From: an uncultured Oscillospiraceae bacterium
Lineage (GTDB): Bacteria; Bacillota; Clostridia; Oscillospirales; Ruminococcaceae
Assembly: GCA_910579545.1 (NCBI GenBank)
Contig: CAJTVI010000025.1
Location: forward strand, 20,940 to 31,996
Reading direction: 5' to 3'
DNA: 11,057 nucleotides
The notes beneath the pieces are model-generated. The model saw only the letters and a program-made list of their open reading frames with translations, searched no databases and had not been told where the DNA came from. Numbering within the stretch: the first letter of the stretch is position 1; the number at the start of each line of letters is the position of its first letter. Made by a program: the position numbers and the translations under genes. This document shows, piece by piece, positions 1 through 5,465 of this stretch.

Positions 1-161
1 AGGCCGGCAAACAGCCGGCGGCGGGGGGCGGGTTCGGCGGCTTCGGCCAGCGCCTGCCGGGTGCGGGCCAAAAAGGCCTCGCTGGGCTCCACCCGCGCCA
101 GGGCCGCGCGGTAGGCGGCCAGCGCCGCGCCGGGCGCGGCGGGCGTATTGCGTTCGGTCAT
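1..161 (-). CDS. Putative anti-sigma factor or sigma-linked protein, N-terminal part only
   Basis: The reverse strand from the ATG at 161-159 stays open to the window edge and encodes 53 visible residues beginning MTERNTPAAPGAALAAYRAA. Its ATG overlaps the TGA of the ECF sigma gene (shared ATGA, 158-161), so the two are translationally coupled. The visible part is soluble, Ala/Arg/Glu-rich and probably helical (RVEPSEAFLARTRQALAEAA), with a basic cluster (PRRRLF) just before the cut. ECF sigma genes in Firmicutes are commonly followed by an anti-sigma gene whose cytoplasmic N-terminal helix precedes a membrane segment, and the position and start fit that. No zinc-binding HxxxCxxC motif lies in the visible part, so the anti-sigma role is inferred from position only. 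The reading frame is well supported; the function is not. Confidence 0.6.
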   Translation of the reverse strand, partial: MTERNTPAAPGAALAAYRAALARVEPSEAFLARTRQALAEAAEPAPRRRLFAG

Positions 162-658
162 GGCTCCCACTCCCCTTTCAGCGCGGTTTTTAAAAGGGCG
201 CGCGCCCGGCTCAGCTGGCTTAGCACCGTGTTCTGGCGGCTGCCCAGCAGCTGTGCGATCTCGGCGCTTGTGTACCCCTCGATGTAATGCAGGTAGATCA
301 CCTGCCGGTACTTCAGCGGCAGCGCCCCCACCGCCTCCAGCACCGCCGATTCCTCCGGGGTAAAGGGGGCCGGCAGGTTTTCGTCCAGCGGCAGGGTGCG
401 CTGCCGCCAGGCGCTGCGGAACACCGAGCGGCAGCGGTTGATGGTGGCGCGCAGCAGCCAGGCCTTCTGGTGCTCCTCGCTCTCAAACCGGGGCGCGGCG
501 CGCAAAAGGCTCAGGAACACCTCCTGGGCAACATCCTCGGCGTCCTGCATATTCTTTAAAAGGCCAAAGGCGGTGCGCAAAACCAGTGCGCCGTGGGTTT
601 CCAGCGCCGCTTCCGCCTGCCGCACCGCCTCGGGCGCGGGGGCTTTTGCAGGGGGCAT
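158..658 (-). CDS. ECF-type RNA polymerase sigma factor (sigma-70 family)
   Basis: This 166-residue protein directs RNA polymerase to a specific promoter set. Region 2 lies at about residues 20-88 and includes the core-binding stretch DAEDVAQEVFLSLL (39-52) and a basic WLLRATINRCRSVFRSAWRQ segment. A short linker leads to region 4 at about 103-157, where LPLKYRQVIYLHYIEGYT and AEIAQLLGSRQNTVLSQLSR form the helix-turn-helix that reads the -35 element. Length and the absence of regions 1 and 3 are typical of ECF sigmas. The start is fixed by an AGGAGG at 671-666, seven bases before the ATG. It overlaps the next gene by four bases, and the flavoprotein gene at 913 is divergent. No -10/-35 for this gene could be assigned in 659-800. 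The stimulus cannot be read from sequence; the family call is firm. Confidence 0.93.
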   Translation of the reverse strand: MPPAKAPAPEAVRQAEAALETHGALVLRTAFGLLKNMQDAEDVAQEVFLSLLRAAPRFESEEHQKAWLLRATINRCRSVFRSAWRQRTLPLDENLPAPFTPEESAVLEAVGALPLKYRQVIYLHYIEGYTSAEIAQLLGSRQNTVLSQLSRARALLKTALKGEWEP

Positions 659-825
659 AAGCCTCCCTCCTCACATCGTTTCCGTTCTGGGCCGGGGCGT
701 CCGGGCCGCCCGCGGGGTCCCGGGATTTTCAACTTCCCAAAGCATCGCCGGCCGCGCGGGCTGTGCAAAGCATTCCCGGCAGCTTCCCTCAATGGGAATA
801 CGCGCCGGGGCCGGGTTTTATTGCG

Positions 826-854
826 TTTACCATACCGGGTTTTTATGGTATGAT
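826..854 (+). promoter_or_regulatory. Sigma-A-like promoter with embedded inverted repeat (candidate operator)
   Basis: A -35 TTTACC (826-831, 4/6 to consensus) and a -10 TATGAT (849-854, 5/6) are separated by 17 bases, placing the transcript start near 861, about 50 bases before the flavoprotein ATG. A perfect 7-bp inverted repeat, TACCATA (828-834) and TATGGTA (844-850) with a 9-base spacer, covers the -35 end, the spacer and the first bases of the -10. A repressor bound there would block polymerase. The repeat is seen directly; that it is an operator is inferred. The rest of the 659-912 gap is GC-rich with no gene visible. Confidence 0.6.
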
Positions 855-912
855 AGATGAAAGGTACTGGCGGGGCCCCGCGCCCCAACACATAAAAGAG
901 AGGTGCATCGCA

Positions 913-1533
913 ATGAAGGTATTGCTCATCAACGGCAGCCCGCACCAAAAGGGCTGCACCTATACCGCCCTGGCCGAGGTGGCAAAGGAGCTGGAGGCCC
1001 AGGGGGTGGACTCCGAAATTTTCTGGATCGGCTCAGCCCCGGTGGGCGGCTGCATCGGCTGCGGCGGCTGCGCCGGCAAGGGGGCCTGCGCCTTTGGCGG
1101 GCCGGTCAACCAGGCCATCGAGCTGGCCAAAACCGCCGACGCCATCATTTTAGGCAGCCCGGTGCACTACGCCTCGGCGGCCGGCTCGGCCACCGGCTTT
1201 TTCGACCGGCTGTTCTACGCGGGCGGCGCGGCCTTGCGGTTCAAGCCCGGCGCGGCGGTGGCCAGCGCCCGGCGGGCCGGCACCACCGCCACCCTCGACC
1301 AGTTAAACAAGTATTTTACCATCAACAACATGCCCCTGGTGGGCAGCCAGTACTGGAACATGGTGCACGGCTCAAAGCCCGAGGACGTTTTGCAGGACGC
1401 CGAGGGCATGCAGACCCTGCGCCAGCTGGCCCGCAACATGGCCTGGCTCTTAAAGAGCATCCAGGCCGGCCGGGCCGCCGGCCTCGCCCTGCCCGCCCAG
1501 GAGGAGCGGGTGCGCACCAACTTTATCCGGTAA
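913..1533 (+). CDS. NAD(P)H-dependent flavin oxidoreductase, flavodoxin fold, iron-sulfur-flavoprotein-like
   Basis: The protein has 206 residues. The N-terminal strand and loop MKVLLINGSPHQKGCTYTAL match the FMN-phosphate-binding GSP-x-x-x-G-x-T loop of the NADPH-dependent FMN reductase family, and AIILGSPVHYASAAGSATGFFDR (about 79-101) is the second flavin-contact loop. Between them, CIGCGGCAGKGAC gives cysteines 47, 50, 53 and 59 (CX2CX2CX5C), the spacing described for iron-sulfur flavoproteins (CX2CX2CX4-7C) that bind a [4Fe-4S] cluster. It is probably a cytosolic electron-transfer or quinone/flavin reductase; the partner is unknown. The ATG at 913 was chosen because AGGTG (901-905) sits seven bases upstream and the conserved strand starts right there; the frame opens further upstream from 763, but that would include the promoter. 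It is divergent from the sigma gene and ends in a bidirectional terminator. Confidence 0.87.
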   Translation: MKVLLINGSPHQKGCTYTALAEVAKELEAQGVDSEIFWIGSAPVGGCIGCGGCAGKGACAFGGPVNQAIELAKTADAIILGSPVHYASAAGSATGFFDRLFYAGGAALRFKPGAAVASARRAGTTATLDQLNKYFTINNMPLVGSQYWNMVHGSKPEDVLQDAEGMQTLRQLARNMAWLLKSIQAGRAAGLALPAQEERVRTNFIR

Positions 1534-1545
1534 AGCGTTTGCCGC

Positions 1546-1589
1546 AAAAAAAGGCCGCCGTTTTTTGCTGAACGGCGGCCCGTTTTTTT
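1546..1589. terminator. Bidirectional intrinsic terminator
   Basis: A perfect 10-bp stem, GGCCGCCGTT (1553-1562) with AACGGCGGCC (1571-1580), encloses an 8-base loop. It has seven T on its right side on the plus strand (1583-1589) and seven A on its left (1546-1552), which read as seven T on the minus strand. It therefore suits both the flavoprotein transcript (ends 1533) and the convergent two-component transcript (ends 1697). Confidence 0.88.
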
Positions 1590-1696
1590 GCGGTTTGGGT
1601 TTTAGCAAAGGGGTTCACCCCCCCTCCGCTTTATGCACCGGCGGGGATTTGCCCCTGTTTGCCGCCCCAAACGCCGGGTTTGGGCCTGAATTGGAT

Positions 1697-3229
1697 CTAC
1701 GGGGCGCCGGCGGGGGCGGGAGGCAGCTCAAACCAGAAAACGCTGCCCTTGCCCAGCTCGCTCTGCACCCCAAAGCGGCAGCCGTGGCTGCGCAGGATGG
1801 CCTGGCTGATCGAGAGCCCCAGCCCGGTGCCGGCGCGGCCCGCGTCGCTGCGGCTGCGGTAGTACCGGTCAAACAGGTGGGGCAGCTCGTCCGGCGGGAT
1901 GCCGGGGCCGTGGTCCTCCACCTCCACCCGGGCCGTGCCGTCCGGCCGCAGGGCCGCCCGCAGCACAAACACCCCGTCCTCCCCCAAATGCTGCATGGCG
2001 TTGCCCAAAAAGTTGTGCAGCACCCGCTCCAGCATGGCCGGGTCGGCGTACACCGGGCAGGCGGGAGGCGCCTCCAGCAGCAGGCGGTGGCCGTCCCGCT
2101 CGCAGACGGCCTGGTACCGCTCGGCCACCTCCTCGCAGAGCTGGCTTAAGTCAAACCGCACCGGCTGGGGCTTTTCGGCCCCGCTGCTCACCTTGGAAAG
2201 CTCCAGCACGCTGTTTACCAGGGCGCTCAGCCGGTCGGTCTCGTCCACAATAATGTTCAGCTGCTCGGTGCGGCAGGGGGCGTCCTCCCCGGTCAGGTCC
2301 CGTACCGTCTCGGCGTAGCCCTTGATCAGGGTCAGCGGGGTGCGCAGGTCGTGGCTCACGTTGGCCAACAGGTCCCGCTGCAGCTGGCTGGCCGCCGCCA
2401 CCTCCCCCGCCATCTGGTTAAAGTCCTCGGCCAGCCGGCCCACCTCGTCCGGCCGGCGGGGCTCCACCCGCACCGCGTAGTTGCCCTGGGCCATCTGCCG
2501 CGCCGCGCCCGAAAGCTCGGTCAGCGGCCGGGTAAACCAGCGGCTGAACAGCCAGGCCCCGGCCACCGCAAACACCCCCAGCAGCACCGCCACAAACAGC
2601 AAAAGGCTCTTGAGCACCACCCGCGCCTCGCCGATCTGGGCAAGGCTGGTGGAGACCATAATGGCGTACCGGCCCTCCCGCGCAAGCCGGCCCACCACCA
2701 TCTGCTGGCTGCCCGAGGAGGTGGTCAAAACCCGCACAAGGCTGCCCTGCTCAAACACCTCGGCCCGCAAAAGGCGCACCTCCTGGGTGTCCCGGTCGGG
2801 CGCGCCCAGCCCCCCAAAGCCGCTGCCCGTCCCCGGGTGCAGCAGGCAGGGGTGCAGGTTCTCGATGTAGTTCACGGGCAAGCAGCTCTCGTCCGACACC
2901 TCGATGCACAGCCCCCGCACATCCAGCTTACCGCTGCGGATGCTGTCGTTTACCTGCTGCCAGAACTCGGCGTTCAGCTCAAGGCCCCAGGGGGTGCGGC
3001 GGCAGATGTCGGCCTCGCTGGCGCTCACCATATCGGCCAGCGCGCTGCACTGGGCGGTAAGCCGCTGCTGGATAAAGGCGTTGTAGCGGCGGGGCAAAAA
3101 GCGGGTGGTCAGCAGCCCCACCAGCACCAGGGTGGAAGCCACGATCAGGCTCATAAACAGCATCAGCCGCCCGCGCAGGCTCAGGGTGCGCGGGGCTTTG
3201 CGTTTGGGTTTTGCGTCTGCCGGTTTCAT
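1697..3229 (-). CDS. Membrane sensor histidine kinase of a two-component system
   Basis: This 510-residue protein has a basic N-terminus (1-22), TM1 (about 23-43), an extracytoplasmic sensor of about 160 residues (45-205), TM2 (about 207-229), a HAMP linker (about 230-282), a HisKA helix with the phospho-acceptor His293 in LANVSHDLRTPLTLIKGYAE, and an HATPase domain. The ATP-binding boxes are complete: N box HNFLGNAMQH (405-414), G1 DHGPGIP (439-445), F box LFDRYY (452-457) and G2 GTGLGLS (467-473). All catalytic motifs are present, so it should be an active kinase. The start has AAAGGAG (3244-3238) eight bases upstream. It lies 162 bases downstream of the response regulator that it presumably phosphorylates, on the same strand. 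The sensor domain contains five cysteines (61, 76, 108, 116, 128) and is not one I recognise, so the signal is unknown. Confidence 0.95.
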   Translation of the reverse strand: MKPADAKPKRKAPRTLSLRGRLMLFMSLIVASTLVLVGLLTTRFLPRRYNAFIQQRLTAQCSALADMVSASEADICRRTPWGLELNAEFWQQVNDSIRSGKLDVRGLCIEVSDESCLPVNYIENLHPCLLHPGTGSGFGGLGAPDRDTQEVRLLRAEVFEQGSLVRVLTTSSGSQQMVVGRLAREGRYAIMVSTSLAQIGEARVVLKSLLLFVAVLLGVFAVAGAWLFSRWFTRPLTELSGAARQMAQGNYAVRVEPRRPDEVGRLAEDFNQMAGEVAAASQLQRDLLANVSHDLRTPLTLIKGYAETVRDLTGEDAPCRTEQLNIIVDETDRLSALVNSVLELSKVSSGAEKPQPVRFDLSQLCEEVAERYQAVCERDGHRLLLEAPPACPVYADPAMLERVLHNFLGNAMQHLGEDGVFVLRAALRPDGTARVEVEDHGPGIPPDELPHLFDRYYRSRSDAGRAGTGLGLSISQAILRSHGCRFGVQSELGKGSVFWFELPPAPAGAP

Positions 3230-3342
3230 GCTGCCCGCTCCTTTCGCCCCGTTCCGTTTGCCTGTGCCCGCGCCGCCCGCGGCCCGCGCCTTTTTTTGCG
3301 TTCCATGGCCCCCGCGGCCCCAAGGGGCGCCCCTGGTTTTTA

Positions 3343-3386
3343 TGCCCCGCGGCCAAAAGGGAGCCCCGCTCTTTTGCCCCGCGGCC
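3343..3386 (-). repeat. Direct repeat flanking a hairpin in the regulator-kinase gap
   Basis: The 12-mer TGCCCCGCGGCC occurs at 3343-3354 and 3375-3386. Between and overlapping the copies is a hairpin, CAAAAG-GG-AGC (3354-3364) pairing with GCTCTTTTG (3368-3376) around a CCC loop, 9 bp with a GG bulge. There is no T tract on the minus strand after it, so it is not a full terminator. It could stabilise the regulator mRNA or lower kinase expression relative to the regulator. That role is inferred. Confidence 0.4.
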
Positions 3387-3391
3387 GGGGG

Positions 3392-4087
3392 TTAAGCTTC
3401 GTCCTTGGCGGCGTCCGGCTCAAACTTGTAGCCGACCCCCCACACGGTCACGATATAGTCCCGGCAGGGGCCAAGGTGGCCGCGCAGCATCTTGATGTGG
3501 GTGTCCACCGTGCGGTCCTCGCCGTAGTAGTCGTAGTTCCACACCTTCTGCAAAATCTTCTCGCGGCTCAGCGCAAGGCCGCGGTTGCTGGCCAAAAACA
3601 CCAGCAGGTCAAACTCCTTGGGGGTCAGGGGGATCTCCTGCCCGTCCACCCGGGCGCTGTGGCTGGCGGTGTCGATGGTAAGCCGGCCGCACAGGTAGCG
3701 GCCGCCGGCGCTGCGCTCCTTGGGCAGGGTGCGGCCCAGCACCGCCCGCACCCGGGCCACCAGCTCCCGGGGGCTGAAGGGCTTTACAACGTAATCGTCC
3801 GCCCCGCCCTCCAGGCCGGCCAGCTTGTCGTACTCCTCGCCGCGGGCGGTCAGCATGATCACCGGGGTCAGCATGCGGCGGGCGCGCATCTGGCGCAGGC
3901 AGGTCATGCCGTCCATAAACGGCATCATAATGTCCAGAATCACAAGATCCACCCCGCCCTTTTCCAGGGCGGCCAGCGCCTCGCCGCCGTCCCCGGCCTC
4001 AAGGCAGTCAAAGCCCGCGTGCTGTAAATGCTCCCGGATCAGCTCCCGGATGCGGGGCTCGTCATCCGCGATCAGGATGGTTGGCAT
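3392..4087 (-). CDS. OmpR/PhoB-family response regulator
   Basis: A 231-residue transcription factor. The receiver domain (1 to about 118) has the acidic pair Asp8/Asp9 in LIADDEP, phospho-acceptor Asp52 in VILDIMMPFMDG, Thr80 in IMLTARGEEYDKLAGLE and Lys102 in YVVKPFSPREL, so all switch residues are intact. The winged-helix domain (about 132-226) shows the family pattern: IPLTPKEFDLLVFLASN, SREKILQKVW, RTVDTHIKMLRGHL and the wing TVWGVGYKFE. The frame is open further upstream to 4276, but the ATG at 4087 is the start: a perfect AAAGGAGGT (4103-4095) precedes it, the receiver strand starts at once, and the likely promoter lies inside the longer version. It is the first gene of the regulator-kinase unit and is probably autoregulated (see the promoter at 4265-4307). 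Target genes are unknown. Confidence 0.95.
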   Translation of the reverse strand: MPTILIADDEPRIRELIREHLQHAGFDCLEAGDGGEALAALEKGGVDLVILDIMMPFMDGMTCLRQMRARRMLTPVIMLTARGEEYDKLAGLEGGADDYVVKPFSPRELVARVRAVLGRTLPKERSAGGRYLCGRLTIDTASHSARVDGQEIPLTPKEFDLLVFLASNRGLALSREKILQKVWNYDYYGEDRTVDTHIKMLRGHLGPCRDYIVTVWGVGYKFEPDAAKDEA

Positions 4088-4094
4088 GGTTGGC

Positions 4095-4103
4095 ACCTCC
4101 TTT
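4095..4103 (-). promoter_or_regulatory. Ribosome binding site that fixes the response regulator start
   Basis: AAAGGAGGT on the minus strand, seven bases before the ATG at 4087, decides against the longer in-frame start at 4276. Confidence 0.85.
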
Positions 4104-4129
4104 CTGAAAAGACTGTGGTCTGGTTTTTG

Positions 4130-4162
4130 GGGCAGGGCCTCCTGCGCCCAAAGGCCCTGCCC
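4130..4162 (-). promoter_or_regulatory. Strong hairpin in the 5' leader of the regulator-kinase mRNA
   Basis: A perfect 10-bp stem, GGGCAGGGCC (4130-4139) with GGCCCTGCCC (4153-4162), encloses a 13-base loop. On the minus strand it lies about 27 bases ahead of the ribosome binding site. An SD-like AGGAGG is partly buried in it without a start codon nearby. There is no following T tract (the next bases are CAAAAACC), so it is not a plain attenuator. Its role is unknown; mRNA stability or translational control are possible. Confidence 0.45.
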
Positions 4163-4252
4163 GGCGGCCGGCCGGCGTTTGCGCGCGGCCGCTCCGCGCC
4201 CGGCCGGTTTTGGCACTTGGGCCGCTCCACGCCCGGCGTTTTGGCGCGGGGT
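4153..4252 (-). repeat. Degenerate tandem repeat of about 33 bp in the regulator leader
   Basis: Three imperfect units start at about 4153, 4187 and 4220. The last two share GGCCGCTCC[G/A]CGCCCGG and then GTTTTGGC; the first is more diverged (GGCCCTGCCCGG ... GCGTTTGCGC). The period is 34 then 33 bases. No protein is supported here; the block is the GC-rich part of the 409-base gap between 4087 and 4497. Confidence 0.4.
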
Positions 4253-4264
4253 TCTTTTAATTTG

Positions 4265-4307
4265 ATGATACCACATTTTTGCCCGGCCGGTGTGGATTTT
4301 CTGTGAA
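4265..4307 (-). promoter_or_regulatory. Promoter of the two-component operon with a PHO-box-like direct repeat
   Basis: On the minus strand a -10 TATCAT (4270-4265) has no good -35 at 16-18 bases. Instead, TTCACA (4307-4302) and TCCACA (4296-4291) form a direct repeat with an 11-base period, centred near where the -35 would be. OmpR/PhoB-family regulators bind such 11-bp-spaced half-sites and can stand in for a -35, so positive autoregulation is a reasonable reading. The sites are seen; the binding is inferred. Confidence 0.45.
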
Positions 4308-4448
4308 AGTTCCCGCCGGAAAAAACAGGCAAAATGGGGCGGGGATAAACACCCTTGAAGAGCGCAGGCGGGAGTGGGGGGCTTGCATGATCTACCGGAT
4401 CGTTCTCAGATCTGCCCAGAAGACAGCCCCGCAGAACAGCCCTTGCAT

Positions 4449-4477
4449 TTGGCCTTGAAATAGGGTACACTGATAAT
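4449..4477 (+). promoter_or_regulatory. Sigma-A-like promoter of the repeat coiled-coil gene
   Basis: TTGGCC (4449-4454, 4/6) and GATAAT (4472-4477, 5/6) have an ideal 17-base spacer. Transcription would start near 4484, only about a dozen bases before the ATG at 4497, so either the leader is very short or a second promoter lies further up. A GGAAGGGA ribosome binding site (4480-4487) overlaps the expected start region, which weakens this call. The stretch 4308-4448 holds no gene that I can see. Confidence 0.45.
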
Positions 4478-4496
4478 GCGGAAGGGATGATGCGGC

Positions 4497-4970
4497 ATGA
4501 CGAACGAAGAAAAAATCCTAGAGATGCTCGCAGAAATGCGAGCCGATATTTCCGGCCTCAAAGCTGGGCAGGAAAGCCTCAAAGCTGGACAGGAAAACCT
4601 CGAAGCTGGGCAAAAAAGCCTTGAAGCCGGGCAGGAAAGCCTCAAAGCTGGGCAGGAAAGCCTCAAAGCTGGGCAGGAAAGCCTCAAAGCTGGGCAGGAA
4701 AGCCTCAAAGCTGGGCAGGAAAAGCTGGAAGCTGGGCAAAAAAGCCTTGAAGCCAGGCAGGAAAGCCTCGAAGCCGATGTCCGGCATACCCGCGTACTGC
4801 TGGAAAAGCAGGAGCACAATATCTCTCTGATTGCCGAGCAGTACGGCGATGTTGCGAAAAAGCTGGAGCGCATACGCGAGATCGACGACCTGCGCGACCG
4901 GGTGCAGACCCTGGAAACGGTGGTGCGCAACCACTCCGCCAAGCTGCGGGAACTCGACAAAGCCGAATAA
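4497..4970 (+). CDS. Small coiled-coil protein built of heptad tandem repeats
   Basis: A 157-residue soluble, charged protein with no signal peptide or membrane segment. Residues 1-20 are a helical head (MTNEEKILEMLAEMRADISG). Residues 21-90 are ten exact seven-residue units of the type L-[KE]-A-G/R-Q-[EK]-[SNK], each encoded by 21 bp, with a partial eleventh unit (LEAD). Residues 91-157 continue as non-repetitive coiled coil (RVLLEKQEHNISLIAEQY, KLERIREIDDLRDRVQTL). Leu at every seventh position with charged flanks indicates a long, probably oligomeric coiled coil. From memory, short coiled-coil proteins with a similar MTNEEKIL head occur in many gut Firmicutes without a known function. The array can change length without a frameshift. 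Codons are more A-rich than in the neighbours. It is followed by its own terminator, so it is monocistronic. The ATG is preceded by GGAAGGGA at nine bases. Function unknown. Confidence 0.85.
   Translation: MTNEEKILEMLAEMRADISGLKAGQESLKAGQENLEAGQKSLEAGQESLKAGQESLKAGQESLKAGQESLKAGQEKLEAGQKSLEARQESLEADVRHTRVLLEKQEHNISLIAEQYGDVAKKLERIREIDDLRDRVQTLETVVRNHSAKLRELDKAE
4557..4766 (+). repeat. In-frame 21-bp tandem repeat, ten copies
   Basis: Ten consecutive 21-bp units, consensus CTCAAAGCTGGGCAGGAAAG plus C, encode the heptads of the coiled-coil protein. Units 5, 6 and 7 encode the same LKAGQES, and unit 8 differs only in its last codon. Units 3 and 9 share the variant LEAGQKS, which suggests duplication of multi-unit blocks rather than single units. 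Copy number is likely to vary between strains by slippage or recombination. Confidence 0.92.
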
Positions 4971-4996
4971 GGCAGGAGACATATAAAATTAAAGCG

Positions 4997-5044
4997 CCCC
5001 GCCGGGCCGCCGCCATAACAGCGGTGCCCCGGCGGGGTATTTTT
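4997..5044 (+). terminator. Intrinsic terminator of the coiled-coil gene
   Basis: A perfect 10-bp stem, CCCCGCCGGG (4997-5006) with CCCGGCGGGG (5028-5037), holds an inner CCGC/GCGG stem and is followed by TATTTTT. It lies 26 bases after the stop codon. The left side is AT-rich (AAAATTAAAG), so weak termination on the minus strand is also possible. Confidence 0.85.
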
Positions 5045-5074
5045 AGCGCAGGGAATTTGATGCACACAACACAC

Positions 5075-5091
5075 AAAACGGCGAAACGCCG
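5075..5091 (-). terminator. Candidate terminator of the small cysteine-rich protein gene
   Basis: On the minus strand, CGGCG-TTT-CGCCG (5091-5079) is followed by TTTT. Two further short hairpins lie just before it in transcript order: GCCTGA/TCAGGC (5101-5106 with 5115-5120) and GGCCC/GGGCC (5091-5095 with 5099-5103). The stem is short and the call moderate. It lies 67 bases past the stop at 5158. Confidence 0.45.
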
Positions 5092-5157
5092 GCCCGGAGG
5101 GCCTGATCCCTGTTTCAGGCAAAAAACGGTTTCCATGTCCTCTCCGTATCCTCACGG

Positions 5158-5421
5158 TCAGCCCATCCTTTGCCAGGACAGCATTTCCCTAAAGTCGTTA
5201 AAGCATTGTTCGCATACCCAATACCGGCCATCCATACTGCAAAAGCCATGCGCCGAGCAATCTTTTACCCCATTGCAGTTTTCCATAAATTTATGCCAAC
5301 AAAACTCGCAATGTGTATGCGAACGGTTCTCTTTTTTAGCACAAAACTTTTTGTATATAAACTTCATTCCCCGCATGTAATCTTCCTGACCTCTTAATCG
5401 CCAATCATGTTCATCGATCAT
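5158..5421 (-). CDS. Small zinc-ribbon-like protein of unknown function
   Basis: From the ATG at 5421 the product is 87 residues: an N-terminal helix (MIDEHDWRLRGQEDYMRGMK), a basic strand (FIYKKFCAKKE), then two CxxC knuckles, HCEFC (Cys38/Cys41) and VCEQC (Cys70/Cys73), about 28 residues apart. These could bind zinc. Extra cysteines are at 27, 49, 55 and 61. It ends with the aromatic helix CFNDFREMLSWQRMG. I recall small proteins of this pattern (H-x-HCEFC ... W-x-C-x-x-CFxDF) recurring in gut Firmicutes, with no assigned role. The frame is open upstream to 5580, but that part runs through a palindrome and the tRNA 3' end, so it is not coding. AGGAGG (5440-5435) lies 13 bases before the ATG, longer than usual. 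Composition is much poorer in G+C than the surroundings, which suggests acquisition by transfer. Confidence 0.65.
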   Translation of the reverse strand: MIDEHDWRLRGQEDYMRGMKFIYKKFCAKKENRSHTHCEFCWHKFMENCNGVKDCSAHGFCSMDGRYWVCEQCFNDFREMLSWQRMG

Positions 5422-5465
5422 ATGGTCCCAAACGCCTCCTGTTCGGAATATGGAAATTAGAAGAT

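Noticed and set aside
738..773. Direct repeat CAAAGCAT at 738-745 and 766-773 upstream of the sigma gene
   Set aside because: An 8-mer pair 28 bases apart is easily found by chance and fits no promoter geometry that I could define.
1660..1690. Hairpin CCCAAAC/GTTTGGG after the kinase stop
   Set aside because: The stem is 7 bp without a T tract on either strand; the stronger symmetric terminator at 1546-1589 explains the end of the operon.
3226..3306. A 26-codon, very basic frame (starts MERKKRRGPRAARA) whose TGA overlaps the kinase ATG
   Set aside because: It has no ribosome binding site and lies in GC-rich sequence; the overlap is suggestive of a leader peptide but not enough to call a gene.
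2351..4027. Very long open frame on the plus strand (over 500 codons) across the two-component genes
   Set aside because: It is antisense to a kinase and a regulator with every conserved motif intact; its translation is His/Gln/Ala/Gly-rich without domain patterns, as expected for shadow frames in GC-rich DNA.
4557..4766. Possible CRISPR array
   Set aside because: The units are contiguous 21-bp repeats without unique spacers and encode regular heptads.
4518..4982. Minus-strand frame with FLPSFEA repeats opposite the coiled-coil gene
   Set aside because: It is the mirror of the 21-bp array. The plus strand has the promoter, ribosome binding site, heptad pattern and terminator.
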